Of a stretch of 64,000 bases of DNA, positions 22,598 to 34,500 are shown in pieces. A model generated the notes under the pieces. It had not been told where the DNA came from. It ran no database searches and saw nothing but the letters and a program-made list of their open reading frames with translations. A program made the position numbers and the translations under genes. Numbering within the stretch: position 1 is the first letter of the stretch; each line of letters begins with the position of its first letter. Source of the stretch: Roridomyces roridus (Eukaryota; Basidiomycota; Agaricomycetes; Agaricales; Mycenaceae); NCBI GenBank assembly GCA_029378245.1, contig JARKIF010000045.1, forward strand, positions 124,001 through 188,000. The letters run 5' to 3'.

Positions 22598-25500
22598 ATG
22601 GGGACGAGTCGCGAGTTTTGGTCAAAGGGAAAGAGCGAAAAAGGGAATACCAGCATCCCAGTCCCTAAAGATCTCGCATCGAAACGAAGCGGAGTCGCGG
22701 CGGCCATCCTGTGCGCGCTGCAAAGCCACCCACTACTGACAGAGCTCCATTTCAAAGTGGGCTGCAAGACGACAATCAGGCACCTTACAACGGACCTAGA
22801 GAGCAAGGAGGATACAGACTGGGTGGATGTAGAAGAACACAAGCTCCTCAGGGCCATCGTGGCCGCCATCCGCGGTCGCGGAACCAAATGCACCTTCCAA
22901 AAAATGAATATGGAGCATAGCACCGGAATGCGAAAAGCACAGGCCTTAGCCGCACAGGGCGTCCGCAACGAAGCCGACGCCGTCTTAAACATCGACATCC
23001 CGCAAGGCTACAAGGTCTCAGGAATGAAATTGAGCAAGGGCACACAACGCACCTTCTACCGAGCGCTTAAAGCGCGCCGAAAGAGGCCAGACCGAGCAAA
23101 AACCAATCAAATGCTCTCAAGAGCCAGAGACGCGGCCACGATGCTGGGAGGGAAAACTCCGACGGACGCCGATATCTGGAAGTCACTGTACCACCCCGAT
23201 ATCACCAGGAAAACAAGGGACTTCCTGTGGAGATGCATGCATCAGGCATACAAAGTTGGAACGTACTGGCTCAACATACCGACGTACGAGCACTACGCGG
23301 AGTGTCGGCATTGCCACGTCGATGACACCCTTGAGCACATTCTGCTCGAATGCGACGCCCCAGGGCGAGAAAAGATGTGGGACCTCGCCCAACAACTATG
23401 GGAAATGAAAGGATACTCCTGGCCCGAGGTATCCCTGGGCGGTATTCTGGCCTGCGGCTTTGCAGGAGTCCACGATGCGAGTGGGAAGAAAGATAGTGGT
23501 GCGGACCGGCTGTACCGAATTTTGATCTCCGAAACGGCTCACCAAATCTGGAAAACCCGATGCACACGGGTGATCGACAACGGGAGCGATCCCGAAAAGT
23601 ATCCCTCAGAATACGAAATCCACAACAAGTGGCTCGCATGCATCAACGAACGCCTTCGCTCAGACTTCATCATGACCGACAAACTCAAATTCGAGAACAG
23701 AGCATTGAATTTCAAAATCGTCCTAAACACATGGAAGAATGTCCTCGATGGCGACGAAAATCTCCCGGCAGTATCTCTGAGGGAGTCTAGGTTTTTAGTG
23801 GGTATTGCTCCTCTCCGCCCCCCGGGGCGGAACCGTTAGCTTCGGCTTCGGGGAGGAGTTGAGTCCCACACTGCCGCACACCGGCGTACGTAAACGTATT
23901 TTCCTAGGGTCTCCAAATTTTTCTCTTCGTGGGCACAAGTACCCCGAGAAAAAAGCGCGCGAGGGAGGGCTGATTTGATCAGTTGCTCCCCTGCTGTTCG
24001 CTCCACCAAAAAAAAAAAAAAAAAGAAAGAGCGAAAAAGGCAAGTCCGATTCCCACGGACTCGACTTGATCCGAGCCACCTTGTCATTGTGCCCGCTGTG
24101 CGAATCCTCTACCTCCTTCGACCGCCCTCCCTACCCCAGGGCAGTATGAGGAGCTTCTTCGACTACTCAGTTCGTCGTACACGCCTCCTGACGCCTCCCT
24201 GCACCACTCGGAACTCGCGGCTGCGATAGCAGCCGCTGCGCAATACGACAACGCGATCCAAACGATACAGGCGGTGGTCGATAGGATGGTCGCCGAACGT
24301 GCCCGCCTCCAGGTCCATATTGACGGACACCACGGTCTCTACTCGCCCGTGAGGCGCTTGCCACCAGAGATCTTATGTGAGATCTTCATGCATTTCTCGG
24401 AGCCGCCCAACCGCCACATGGCCAACTCCCTCCACGTTCTCGTCAAGCCTGACCTTTCCCATGTCTCCCGAGTTTGCACTAAATGGAGGGCCATAGTCAC
24501 GGGGGCTCCCAAGCTCTGGTCCAAGATCCTGGTCGATGCTCGTCATTGTGGACGAGATGAACAGAAGTGCTTGCGATTTTCCGGTGATCTGCAAATGGTC
24601 CTTGAACGAGCGCGTCCTCATTCAATGGATTTAACCATTGCATCCTTGCCGACGTCTGCTCAACACCGTGCAGAAGTCGTAGGCCTCATCACCGAGTCTT
24701 CTCCGCGCTGGCGACGTCTTTCCTGGGAGCCGATAACGACGCTTGACATTGAGAGTGCCCTTGGCTCCCAAGGGGGGACGTTGGTTTTGGATAACCTGCA
24801 GGAACTCCGGCTCCCTGCTGTCCCCCTCCGTATTGCCATGAAAACTTCCGTGCTTTCGAAACAGCGCCGAGACTAGCGCACGTTACATGCTCCATAATCC
24901 CAAAGCTTCCCTGGAGCCAGCTACTTTCCTTTGATTATTGCCCTCATTACATCTTCGACATGGCCAGTATTTTATCCACGATGGCCCAACTCTCGCACCC
25001 CGATGCCGCTCTCACCATCCGAGGCATACCTGCGCGTCCTTCTCCCAATCTTCCTTCAATCACTTCCACAATCGCCTCTCTCGTTGTTAGCATCATGATT
25101 CGGGGCGATGCAGTGGGTGGTCAGCGGGTGGGTGAACTCTGGAGCTGCTTGACGTTGCCCAATCTCCGCACTCTGACCGTCGACCCCGGGATCTCCCCAG
25201 GGTCCCGTCCCTTATACTGGCCTTCGAATCAGTTTAAGCCTCTCGCTGCCCGATCGTCTTTTCACAATACCCTGCGAGTCCTCCGCATCAGCCGCGTCTT
25301 CATCACAGAGGATGAGCTGACCCGCGCCCTGGAATACCTGGGTTCTCGCGAGCGGCTGGAGATTTCAGACCAGCCATCTCACCTCCTCATCAAAGATTTC
25401 CTCCTCCAACGCCTCACCCAAGACTCTGGTCCCGATGCCTGCCTCATCCCGAATTTGCGGTATTTATACTGCGCCATGTTTTTTAGGTTCACGGAGGAAG

Positions 25501-25658
25501 TGTATATCGACTTGATTCTCTTGCGCGTTGGATCGTTTGGAGGAGAGCCTTTCCACGCTGTGGTTCATGATCTTTGGAACGGGGAGGATGACCGGTTCGA
25601 TTTCGCGGAACTCGTGAACAGCGTAGACCCCGAGAGGTTGCGGTTTCAGCTCACGTGA
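22598..25658 (+). pseudogene. F-box protein gene split by a LINE
   Basis: The start MGTSREFWSKGKSEK (22598-22644) is followed by a LINE; after the second copy of the 16-bp target repeat (24025-24040) the frame resumes with a CPLC pair, a helical region (EELLRLLSSSYTPPD), an F-box (YSPVRRLPPEILCEIFMHFS ... SHVSRVCTKWRAIVTGAPKL) and leucine-rich repeats ending FAELVNSVDPERLRFQLT. Two further single-base shifts lie in homopolymers: CCCC at 24134-24137 (one C too many) and AAAA at 24841-24844 (one A too few, joining to a frame reading ETAPRLAHVTCSIIPKLPWS). The predicted role before disruption is SCF substrate recruitment. With the LINE in exon 1 the F-box product cannot be made from the 22598 start. 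Confidence 0.85.
22645..24024 (+). mobile_element. 5'-truncated LINE retrotransposon copy
   Basis: It is flanked by identical 16-bp repeats GAAAGAGCGAAAAAGG (22629-22644 and 24025-24040) and ends in a run of 17 A (24008-24024), the signature of target-primed reverse transcription. The encoded part covers the second half of an RNase H domain (AILCALQSHPLLTELHF ... DTDWVDVEEHKLLRAIVAA) and the reverse-transcriptase-associated zinc-binding region (FLWRCMHQAYKVG, CRHCHVDDTLEHILLEC), stopping at 23839. The endonuclease and reverse transcriptase are absent. The apparent methionine start at 22598 belongs to the interrupted F-box gene, not to the LINE. The 3' UTR is about 170 bp. Confidence 0.93.
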
Positions 25659-27370
25659 AGTTTCAAAGACATGGTACGTTTAATCCTTTGCTCTGAGAAG
25701 TTGAACTTGAAAGTGTGTGTAGGTTCACCGTCCGAGTGGTAGTAAAATCCCCAGTGTTTCTTCTTGCTCTTCCTGCTCCGCATTGCAGTTTCTCATGTAT
25801 CTGTGAATAAAGACCGTTCTTTTTTCCACGGAACCGAGGGCCGCCAGAATCTGTGCGTGTGCAAGTTGACGGGACGTCGGGCGGTGCGGGAACCTAACTA
25901 ATCCGAATTGATTCCGAACGGCATTCCATCAACTTCTTGCTGTGTGCTTCCACATTTGCATCTCTCTTCCCATCTTCCATCTCTCTCCCTTCATGCAGCC
26001 GCTCGCACACCAGTCGCGCGCCAGTCTCATCAGCTGGTGGTCAGACAGCAATCCCGGGCTGAATGGAATCACAATCAATCCCCGCAAGCTGACAAAACCT
26101 CTTCTTCGTTTCATGTACCATCGTCAAGCTGTCCAATATATCCAGGCCAATAATGGTATTCCACTCACCGATACTGGATATATACTCTTCGTATCTCCAG
26201 TGCGTGAATTGGAGGATTGAGCTTGATTAAGTCGATTTCCCTGACCGAGGTGCCAGGAGCCTCGCCGTCGTCGAGGACCTGTTGCTGGAATGCGGAAAGA
26301 CCAAGTCGACAGGGGAAGACGATGGGCTCGCCCGATGGCTTCAAGAGAATATGGATGTTCCCAGCAGTCGCTAATCTGCTCCCAGAGAGCTTATTGTTGA
26401 GACGAACAATTCGTCGAACAAGGCCTCCTGAAGAGAATCGAGATATCTTGGCCTGAGAACGGAGTGCGTACCATGAGAATCGAATCAGACCGGCGAACTC
26501 ACGTCAAAGCTGTTGAGGTGATGCACTCCCCAGCGTCAAGAGTCACCGAGTTCGATGTAGGTAGTCTTCCAAGTCGCCGAGGTATTGGTGTATTGAAGTT
26601 TCGCCCACCGTTCGTAACATTTTTCCCTCTCGAGAAACCTGGGAATCACGGCAGCCGAAGTAAATACGGCAGCGCCCAAAATTACTCCCTGTGTTATAAA
26701 ACCGAGAAGCAGTCCGTGCGAGGCGTACAAGCCTCATGTCTGCCCCCTCATCTCCCACCTCTCCCCAGGTCAAGAAGGGCCAGGGAATCAAGCTCAAGCA
26801 GTGGGTGCCGCCTCACGAGAGGGCGCCGCCTGGGTTCTTCACGAGGATCGTGGAAAAGGTGTTCGGGACGAGCGAGGAGAAGAAAAAGAAGAAGCGGCTG
26901 TCGAAGCAGATGGGTGTGTTTACAATTCGGTCGAGCTGAAGTTAAATTCCGAGTAGACGGAAGAGAACGATGCGGTTGCTGAGCCCCGACGCGAGGGGAG
27001 TGGGGATGCTGTAGGCGAGCCGTGATTCCATTTCAAAAGGGTGAGCGAGACACATGAGGATTCGGAACAACTGACGAGTTGTGCAAGGCCGATTGCTACC
27101 GCCGTCGTAATTGACTTGCGCGGAAGATAAACATGTCCCGTCCCCTGGTCCTGTAAATCTTCAATTTAATCTTGGCTGCCGGCAAGAACAGCGTCCGAGT
27201 CGTACGAGTCCTAGGCATTCTTTGATAAAGGGTCGTTTACACTGTGCGATGACTATGAGTTGACTATGAGGGCAGGAGGAGTGTTTGGCATGATCACGGA
27301 TCAACAACTAGTTACTAGCTACGTCACGCGTCACTGGCACTCCGACTCTCACCTTCATCTCCCACTCACG
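25659..27370. other. Region with unresolved short open frames
   Basis: A minus frame between about 26410 and 26180 reads NNKLSGSRLATAGNIHILLK and onwards with ordinary composition, and another (26536-26730) has a hydrophobic helix before an arginine-rich stretch. A plus frame at 26736-26939 encodes a lysine-rich 67-residue peptide. None matches a family I know. They could be exons of small genes. Confidence 0.3.
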
Positions 27371-29000
27371 ATGCCCTTTTCGCTGGCCAACTTTAGTACC
27401 AAAACCCCTGGAATGCCGCCCGACATCCAGCTAGCCTCCTCAGATCCGCTCGCGTGCGAAGAACGGTGGGAGCAAGTTTTCGCGGTAGCCAAAGGCCGCT
27501 GGTCCGTTGTGAGGGAGTGCCTGCACAAAACCGCCATATCGCCATCCATGCAGGACCCGAATCAGCAAGACGATGTGATTCGTTGCACATTTTTTACTGC
27601 AAAAGACCTTGTGCGAGCTCCAGACGCAGGTCACTTACGATGCCTCATCGTTCCTTGTCGAGAATGTGCTGCAGCGGAGATGGATGTCAGCGTCGCCCGC
27701 GAGGCGTGGCGAGATTATTCTAGCTGGCTTGGTCGCTGCCTGCACCACCGTCCCTCCTTTGCACGATGCCCGAGTCTGATGCGAAAAAGAGCTGAGCGTC
27801 GAATCGCACCGACAAAATGGTCGCCTATTCCTCGATCTTTTGGAACAGATGACGGTACCGAACCCCACCGTTGCCTCGCCAACCTATATCTCGAGCCCCG
27901 AGTGGGATGCGATCGCCGCTGATCAGCAATCGCCCGATACCACTGTCGCTGCCAAGATAGCGCTGGCGAACTGCCTCGTGGAACGGAATACCCTCATAGG
28001 TGCGTGTTCAAACTCAGATGGACGCTCAACTTGTCTGAAACTTGGCAGGATATGTCGTCAACTTTGCGCTCTGCTCGATTCTCGACTTGCCGCTTCCTGT
28101 GCTATATCAAATGAAATCCGGCAAACCTAGCAAATTACAGGAAATACAGCCCAGCAAAGACAGAGTGCGCGCGGCTTGCGGAGAGGAAGCGTCCAAAGTA
28201 TTCGGAAAATTTGCTCGTGAGATGGGCAAAGGAATGTATGCGCAACAGAAGGAGCCCAACGATACGACGACCAAATACCCGCGCTGCAAACGATGCTGGG
28301 ATACTATGGAGAGGGAGGTTGTGTACTGCTCATCCTGCGTGCCCTCCGGAATTCCTTATCCGTTGATTTCTGACCTTGAATCCCTCAGCGAGTGCCAAAA
28401 GGTCGATTGGAAAGCTGGACACAAGGAGTGCGGAAAACGCTTTCAGCTCGAGGATTTGACACCTTCCTTCCCGAGCAACAATCTCCTCAAATCAGTCCTG
28501 GACTCTCGGGTTTCAAACGCCCTGGCGCTCTCCTGTTCCAAGTCGCACAATTGAAGCGACTGTCCCCCGAGTATGACTACCTCATCTTTTTGAATGAGGG
28601 CCAGGCGTACTTCTCCTTCCCACACCCACTTATCCGCGCCGCCTTTCGAACCTGTCGAGACAAAGCGATGACGACAGGCGATCGCCGCGCCGTCGCCATG
28701 CTCGGCCACTTCCTCTTCTTCGTGTACAACAACGCCTCGCAGCCGAAGAAAATTGGCGTCGACCCAGCTGATATGATGGAGCCGATAGAGACAGAGTACG
28801 ATTTTCCGGAGATTCTGCGCGCGGTAGCCGAGATGGAGGAGCGGAGGTTCTTGGATTCTGCGCAGCGTCCGTGCGTGTTTGATTTCTTCTTATCATCGGG
28901 AAATTTCAGTCTTCTTCCTCCAGACCTCTCATTGCCGACGCGGGAGTGTCGGCAGCAGAGTGGAAGGCAATTCCATCGACGTGGTTGGATGTTGGGGTAG
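27371..29000 (+). pseudogene. MYND zinc-finger protein gene with one premature stop
   Basis: Exons 27371-27574, 27630-27999, 28049-28338, 28393 to about 28510, about 28558 to 28871 and a short last exon join with GT..AG introns of about 48-55 nt. The zinc finger spans the 28339-28392 intron: CKRCW, YCSSC, then CQKVDWKAGHKEC. Helical repeats precede it (LAGLVAACTTVPPL, LFLDLLEQMTVPNP). An in-frame TGA lies at 27777-27779 between HDAR-V and CEKELSVES, where an aromatic residue would be expected, so the frame is closed by one nonsense codon. MYND fingers bind proline-rich partner proteins; the role of this Agaricomycete subfamily is unknown. A second, intact member lies at 55809-57710. Confidence 0.72.
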
Positions 29001-30218
29001 TCTCCTCTTTTCCCAATCCAGTTTGGATGCGAAAGTTGGAACAAGCAAGTTAGCATGTCTGGTACGTAGTGAATCTGTACTTCTTGTTGTTGTTTTTCTT
29101 GGGCCAAAAAATGGGAATCCAAGTCCCATGTACATATGAGTGAATAGGCGCTTTCTCGGACGTGCTGCGATCAGTGTATAGGGCCGGGGGAGATCTGGCA
29201 GTGTGACTTCTTGGAGTGAGTTGCGTTCTTCCCTGGTTTGAAATAGTTTCCCCGAGCTGTGTGATCTTCAGCTACACGCATAGACCGACGACAAAGGTTA
29301 GCTTCTACATATGGCCATCGAAGGGATCCAGCCGAGCGAACAGACGAGCGATAGACAAGTCCAAAGGACCCAGTGTTTTTACGCTGCCAAGTATGTCAAA
29401 CTGCGCCGTACCACTGATCAGGCTGCAGCAATGCAGCGATGCGGGGGCACGAGTCTCCCAGAGCGACAATTTAACTTCATTGGAGTGACTACCATAAATC
29501 CAGGATGGGGGTTGCCGACTAGGTGTTAAAGGCCGATTGCCAGTGTCGTCGGAATTGATTTGCACAGGAGATAATTGAATTTCTTGTGATTTCTCCAAGA
29601 CTCGGTCGATAAATGATCCAATTAGACGGACCTTCGGGGCTGCGTGAGTCCAATCCCTTGACGGGGTCAAGATGGAAGAGGACAAGAAGTTTGCCGCATC
29701 ATGGCATCAGGACTACAATTGATCCGCCCCGAGCAGCCATGAGTCAGCGACGTCCGAGTCGGTCCGACTCTTGCTTGCTTCATCGACCACCCTTTTACGT
29801 CCTTCTACTTGCGCACCAACTGAATGCCACACCCTGGGTCATCGATATGTTACCTCGACTCCGAAGCTAATCTCATCGCGCGGCCGCATTCGATTCTCAG
29901 AACTTGTCACGCAGCGGCAACGACCAGGCGACGCACACAACCTCATTCCAGAGGTCTGCAAGACGGAGGACTTTGTTCCCAACGCCCACAAGCTACTTTT
30001 TCGCCTCAATCCGGATCCTGCATGTACAGCTCATCGGAGAGCAATCTGGGAGTAGTCTGCTGCGTTTGTCGATTTGGCTTTCGTGCAGCGGGGTCTCAAC
30101 GCGCGCGTAGTCTCGCAAGGGGAAGGCGATGCTCTTTTTCGCTCGTGGGCATCTGAATGACGGTCCTGCGGCAACTACGCTCTGCGCAGACGGAATGGAT
30201 ATCTGGGCATCGAGACTT
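29001..30218. other. No recognised gene; not the missing gypsy half
   Basis: A 126-residue minus frame at 29305-29685 lacks motifs. I looked here for integrase motifs belonging to the truncated gypsy element beyond the hAT-like element and saw none on the minus strand. Confidence 0.45.
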
Positions 30219-31584
30219 TAGTGTTGCCGCGGCTCGGCTCGGCTTCGGCTAGCCGTGTGAGCCAAGCCAAATATAAGCCAGCTGTGGTCAGCTGATTGTG
30301 GACGGCTCACACGGCTCGGCTATGACTCGGAGCGCCTTCTCCGCAGCTCGAGCCATGGCTCCAAACGGCTCTGTCCCTACCTTCATGTCGAACCCTTTAT
30401 CTGAGCAATATGCACTCGTTTTCACTTCACTGCGATGAGCGCCGCCGTCTCCAGCCCTCAATTTCCAGTCAAGGATCGACATCTTCCCACCTGATCACAT
30501 GGGCCCGGCAACCGCTAACCTCCGTTATCAGCACCTTTTCGAGCCTCTTTAGATTCTAAGAACACTTTTGAGCGCAACACGCGGCGAAAAATGCGTTCAG
30601 AAGGCATGAATTCTGTCTTCGACCATCTTCGACGGCATGTTTTTGCACTATTGGGGCTTTGACCTTCCTTTGCTAGATTCTATGCCGCTTTAATTCTCAA
30701 GGGGTCCGGGGCTCATAAATGCGCAACTTGGAGGCGCGATATCCGACCTTTCCTTTCGCCTCACTCAGTGGCTCACCCGCGCGTGTATCCCTTGCACCAT
30801 GCCGCCTCGGACGCGTAGCAATCCAGATTCGGAGCAGCCCGACACTGCGGAAAATCGAGGTAGGTACTCTCGAGCTGGTTCATCAAATGGTTGCTGAATG
30901 GCTTGACAGACACCCCACGCCGCACTCCACGCACACGAAGAGCGCCAAGGCCCGCTGACAAGACTCCCACGCCGCCCCCTGCTCCTCCCGAAACTGCACC
31001 ACGTAGGAGACGTGGGCGTCAAGCTGACCCTGAGCCTGGGCCCGAGGATTCTGCCGCCAATCACGCTGACCAAAATCCAAACCGTGGTGCGTGTACTTTA
31101 TTCTGCAGTTTGGTTCGAGGCTTACTTCGATTGCTGCAGCTGCTGCCCCCGAACGTGACGTTTTTGATGACGACGACCTCACGCCGAGCTGCTAGGTACA
31201 CGGAAAGTGTCACCGAGATTTTCTCGTCCCTACCCGTGGCCGCATTTTTGCTGGAGTCAGTCAATGACCAGTCGTTTGTCAGAAGCCATGGGAAGCACTT
31301 CAATGGGCTTTTCCCAGCTGGTAATTAGCGAATATTTGTATCCACATGCATGTATTACACAGCATAGAATACAGTCAAAGTCTCTGAGCCTCACTTGTCT
31401 ACGTACAGTGCAGTAACGGGGCCTAGGCAAATATGAAGGCGAAGCCGCAGCTACGCCGTGGCTCGAGCCGAAGCCGTGAGAAGCCAGCCATTTATAGATG
31501 GCTTGGCTTGGCTCAGAGCTGTCACATGCTTGGAGCCATGGGAAGCCGAGCCGAGCTAGCCGTAGCCGAGCCGCGGCAACACTA
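30219..31584 (+). mobile_element. hAT-like TIR element abutting the gypsy element (1.37 kb)
   Basis: The left end reads TAGTGTTGCCGCGGCTCGGC and the right end is its exact complement; beyond that both ends are built of GGCTCGG/CGGCT repeats. TAG-starting TIRs suggest hAT. The 8-bp flanks CGAGACTT (30211-30218) and CCAGCCTG (31585-31592) agree at only 5 of 8 positions, so there is no clean target duplication. Inside, only the start of a transposase-like gene survives (30799 onwards). The right TIR supplies the stop codon of the gypsy pol frame. Confidence 0.75.
30799..31196 (+). pseudogene. N-terminal piece of a transposase-like gene
   Basis: It begins MPPRTRSNPDSEQPDTAEN, followed after an intron (about 30859-30908) by an arginine/proline-rich stretch (PRRTPRTRRAPRPADKTP), then after a second intron (about 31083-31137) by an acidic end (ERDVFDDDDL) and a stop near 31196. 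This composition is like the disordered N-terminus of fungal hAT transposases, but BED finger, catalytic core and dimerisation domain are all missing. Family assignment rests mainly on the surrounding TIRs. Confidence 0.4.
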
Positions 31585-34500
31585 CCAGCCTGAGTTGACT
31601 ACGTTGAGAAGGGATTCATCAAGGTGCTCAAATTCGTTGACTAGCTGAGAGCTATCTTCAATTGGTGCCTGTGCGGGAGGTTCCAGCGCCGATGGTGGGT
31701 GTACGTGAGAAGGTGCGGAAGGACGGGACGCCGAATCAGTGGCTGTGTTGACAGCGGATCTCGCCTTGCTGGCGCTCTCCCCACCATCTCCAAGTGTCTC
31801 CCTTGTGGTAACCTTTGCTCGGCTGCGACTGCGAGTGTTGTACACTCTACCTATGACTGTATCTTCTGGCTGTGCTACATCCGGATTCACTCCGTCTCTA
31901 TCCTGACTTGGATCATCTTCAATCTTTGGGGTTTCTTTGACTTTGACTGTGCTCTTCGACCTGGGCTGTATAGAGTTGCGCTGAGTAATTTTGCGTGAAT
32001 TTTGGTTGGTACCCCCGCCCTCCTTTTGGGACGTACGGGAATCAGACCCAAAACCATCTGTTGTCTTGGCAGCCTCGGCTCGTGTCATGGAACGAGTTTT
32101 TCGGTCGGTGGTTAGCGCGCTGGCCTCTAATCCGGAGAATACAGGCATTGTAATGGAACCAATGTCCAGTACGTCGTTGTTAATCACATCGTGATACGTA
32201 TATTCTGATCGCGCGCGCACAGTACCTGGTATCTCATTGGAGTATATGCGGGATAGGGCGTCCGCGAGGACATTTTCCGTGCCAGGTATGTATTTGACAT
32301 TGAAATCAAAGGTGGATATCTTTTCAATCCATCTAGCTTGTCGCCCCGACAAGTTCTTCTGGTTCACGAGGTGCGTAAGTCCCTTGTGGTCTGTGACCCA
32401 CGTGAATTTGCAACCTTGCAGGATGTCCCGATGCCTTAACATTGACTCAACACCAGCAAGCATTTCAATTTCGTGAACAGGGTAATTCTGCTGTGCAGAA
32501 TTCAGCTTTGCCGAAAAGAACGCCGCAACCTTGGAGTTCTTCCAATCATCACCTTGGCAAACCACTCCGGATACGCCGGAGCTACAGCCATCGGTGACGA
32601 GCCAAATTGGCGGCGCCCCTTCAGTGTAATCGAGAGGCATACGGTGATGATCGCGACTTTGCGCCACCAGATGTTTAACATCTTCGAATGCCCGTTGGTG
32701 AGTATATGTCCATCTATACGGAACTGAATCACTCGTTAACTCATGCAAGATACCCATAGGAATATGGACTCCCGGGACATCCCCTCCAAGGTAAGTGACT
32801 GAACCGAGAAATCCGCGCAGTAGCTCACGGTTTGTCGGTACTTTCCAGTTCACAACTGTATCCACCTTGTGGGGGTCCATTCGGATACCCTCACTGTCAA
32901 CGACGCGACCAAGTACGCGTAACTCCGGCTGCAACAATTGCATCTTATTGGCGCTGAGATAGAGCTTTTCTCGCTTCAGTATGTCAATAATTTTCTTCAG
33001 GTGCTCGAGGTGCTCTTCTAACGTGTCGGAGTAGACAATTATATCGTCAAGATACACGTCCATGAAGCGCCCAATATACTCTCCGAACAAGTGGTTCATC
33101 AAAGACTGGTAAGTCGCCGGTGCATTGCAATCTCCCTGTTGCAGAACATGACTGATCATGTTGCCGTCCGGCGTACTCACAGCGGTGCGCGATACATGTT
33201 CGGGAACCACCCGAATTTGCTCGTAGGCATCTTGACCGTCGATGAGCGAACGAAACTTGCCACGCGAGACACGACGCAAGATGCCTTCCATGTCCGGCAG
33301 CGGAGAAGTCATCTTCTTCGTATTGGCGTTGCGCGCACGTAAGTCGACTACCACGCGCAGTCCCGGTGGATTTGATTTAACCTTAGGTATTAGAAGCAAC
33401 GGCGACGTATTGCCAGCATTCGTGACTTCCCAGCGTCCAGCTTTAAGGTAAGTCTGTCGTTTCAAATCCCATTGCGCTCTCAGCGCTTCTGGACAGCGAG
33501 ACGGTCGCCAAGGGTAAATCATATGCTCATCAAGCAACGGAATTTCATGGTTAATCGCACGTAGAGGAGGTAAACCAGTTTCAATAGCAGTTTTACATAT
33601 AGGCTTAGCATATTGTAGTATCTCATCTCGGGCTTTCTGTAAGTCCTCTTCTCGCAAACCAATTGCACCGGCGTATACCCGGGCGGTGGTTATACCTTCT
33701 ATAGGAAGAACATCAGCACTGCCGATGCACACGCGAGCGGGGTTGAAACCGATACTCACCTTGTGCTGGAACAGCCATGACGTGCCGAGAATCATATCAT
33801 ATCCGCTCAGGTTGGCCACGAGAAACTCTCGTATTTCGGAGGTATCCTGATATTGAAGTTTCACCTCAACAGAATGGTTGATGTTCGAGCGCGAGCCTTG
33901 CACGGCAAGATTCAGAGTGATCGGGTTCGTGAGTTCCGTCTTCTTCAACTTGAGCTGATCTACAAGGGACGTAGAGATCAAGTCGCCAAGCGACCCAGAG
34001 TCAACCAGTGCACGGACAGGTGCTCCATTGACACGAACGACAATAATCAACGGCCGAACGACGATTCGATCCGTCAATTTCGGTTTTGACGCGGAACGAG
34101 AAATCCCCTTCATGCTGTCGGCGGGAATCTGCGCTGCAGCGCAATCCAGATTGAACGCGCCCTCCGAATCAGGCCTAGGGTCTCGGAACAGCGTGTCGAG
34201 CATCCATTGGTACGTCAAACCATTTTCTGCCTCTCTCAGCGCATGTCTGAGCTTCTGTTTGCGTATCCAGTTGACGAGATTCAGTTGAGGATTCAGCAAT
34301 TCCTCCTCGCGGATCTGCGTCTGAATTCGGACCTGTCCAAGGGGAATATGGATTAAGAACACATCTGGTTCGTCGTGATTTGAATCACCCGACTCAGGAA
34401 TCAATCGCTCAATAGAGACGTTCGCAAACTCGGGCAAATGTCGGCTAACATCGCATAGGTATTGTTGAACACCGTCCGCCAGGATTTCGTCTGTGGTGAG

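Noticed and set aside
22598..23839. A 413-residue complete protein
   Set aside because: Its first 15-16 codons belong to the target F-box gene and the rest to the 3' end of a LINE; the 16-bp target repeat marks the joint.
27575..27629. A 31-nt intron in the MYND gene
   Set aside because: A later acceptor at 27629 is in phase and gives a normal 55-nt intron.
27777..27779. TGA as selenocysteine
   Set aside because: Selenoprotein machinery is not expected in Agaricomycetes (general knowledge), and no SECIS-like element was recognised.
29001..30218. Missing gypsy integrase left of the hAT-like element
   Set aside because: No zinc-binding HHCC or DDE integrase motif found on the minus strand.
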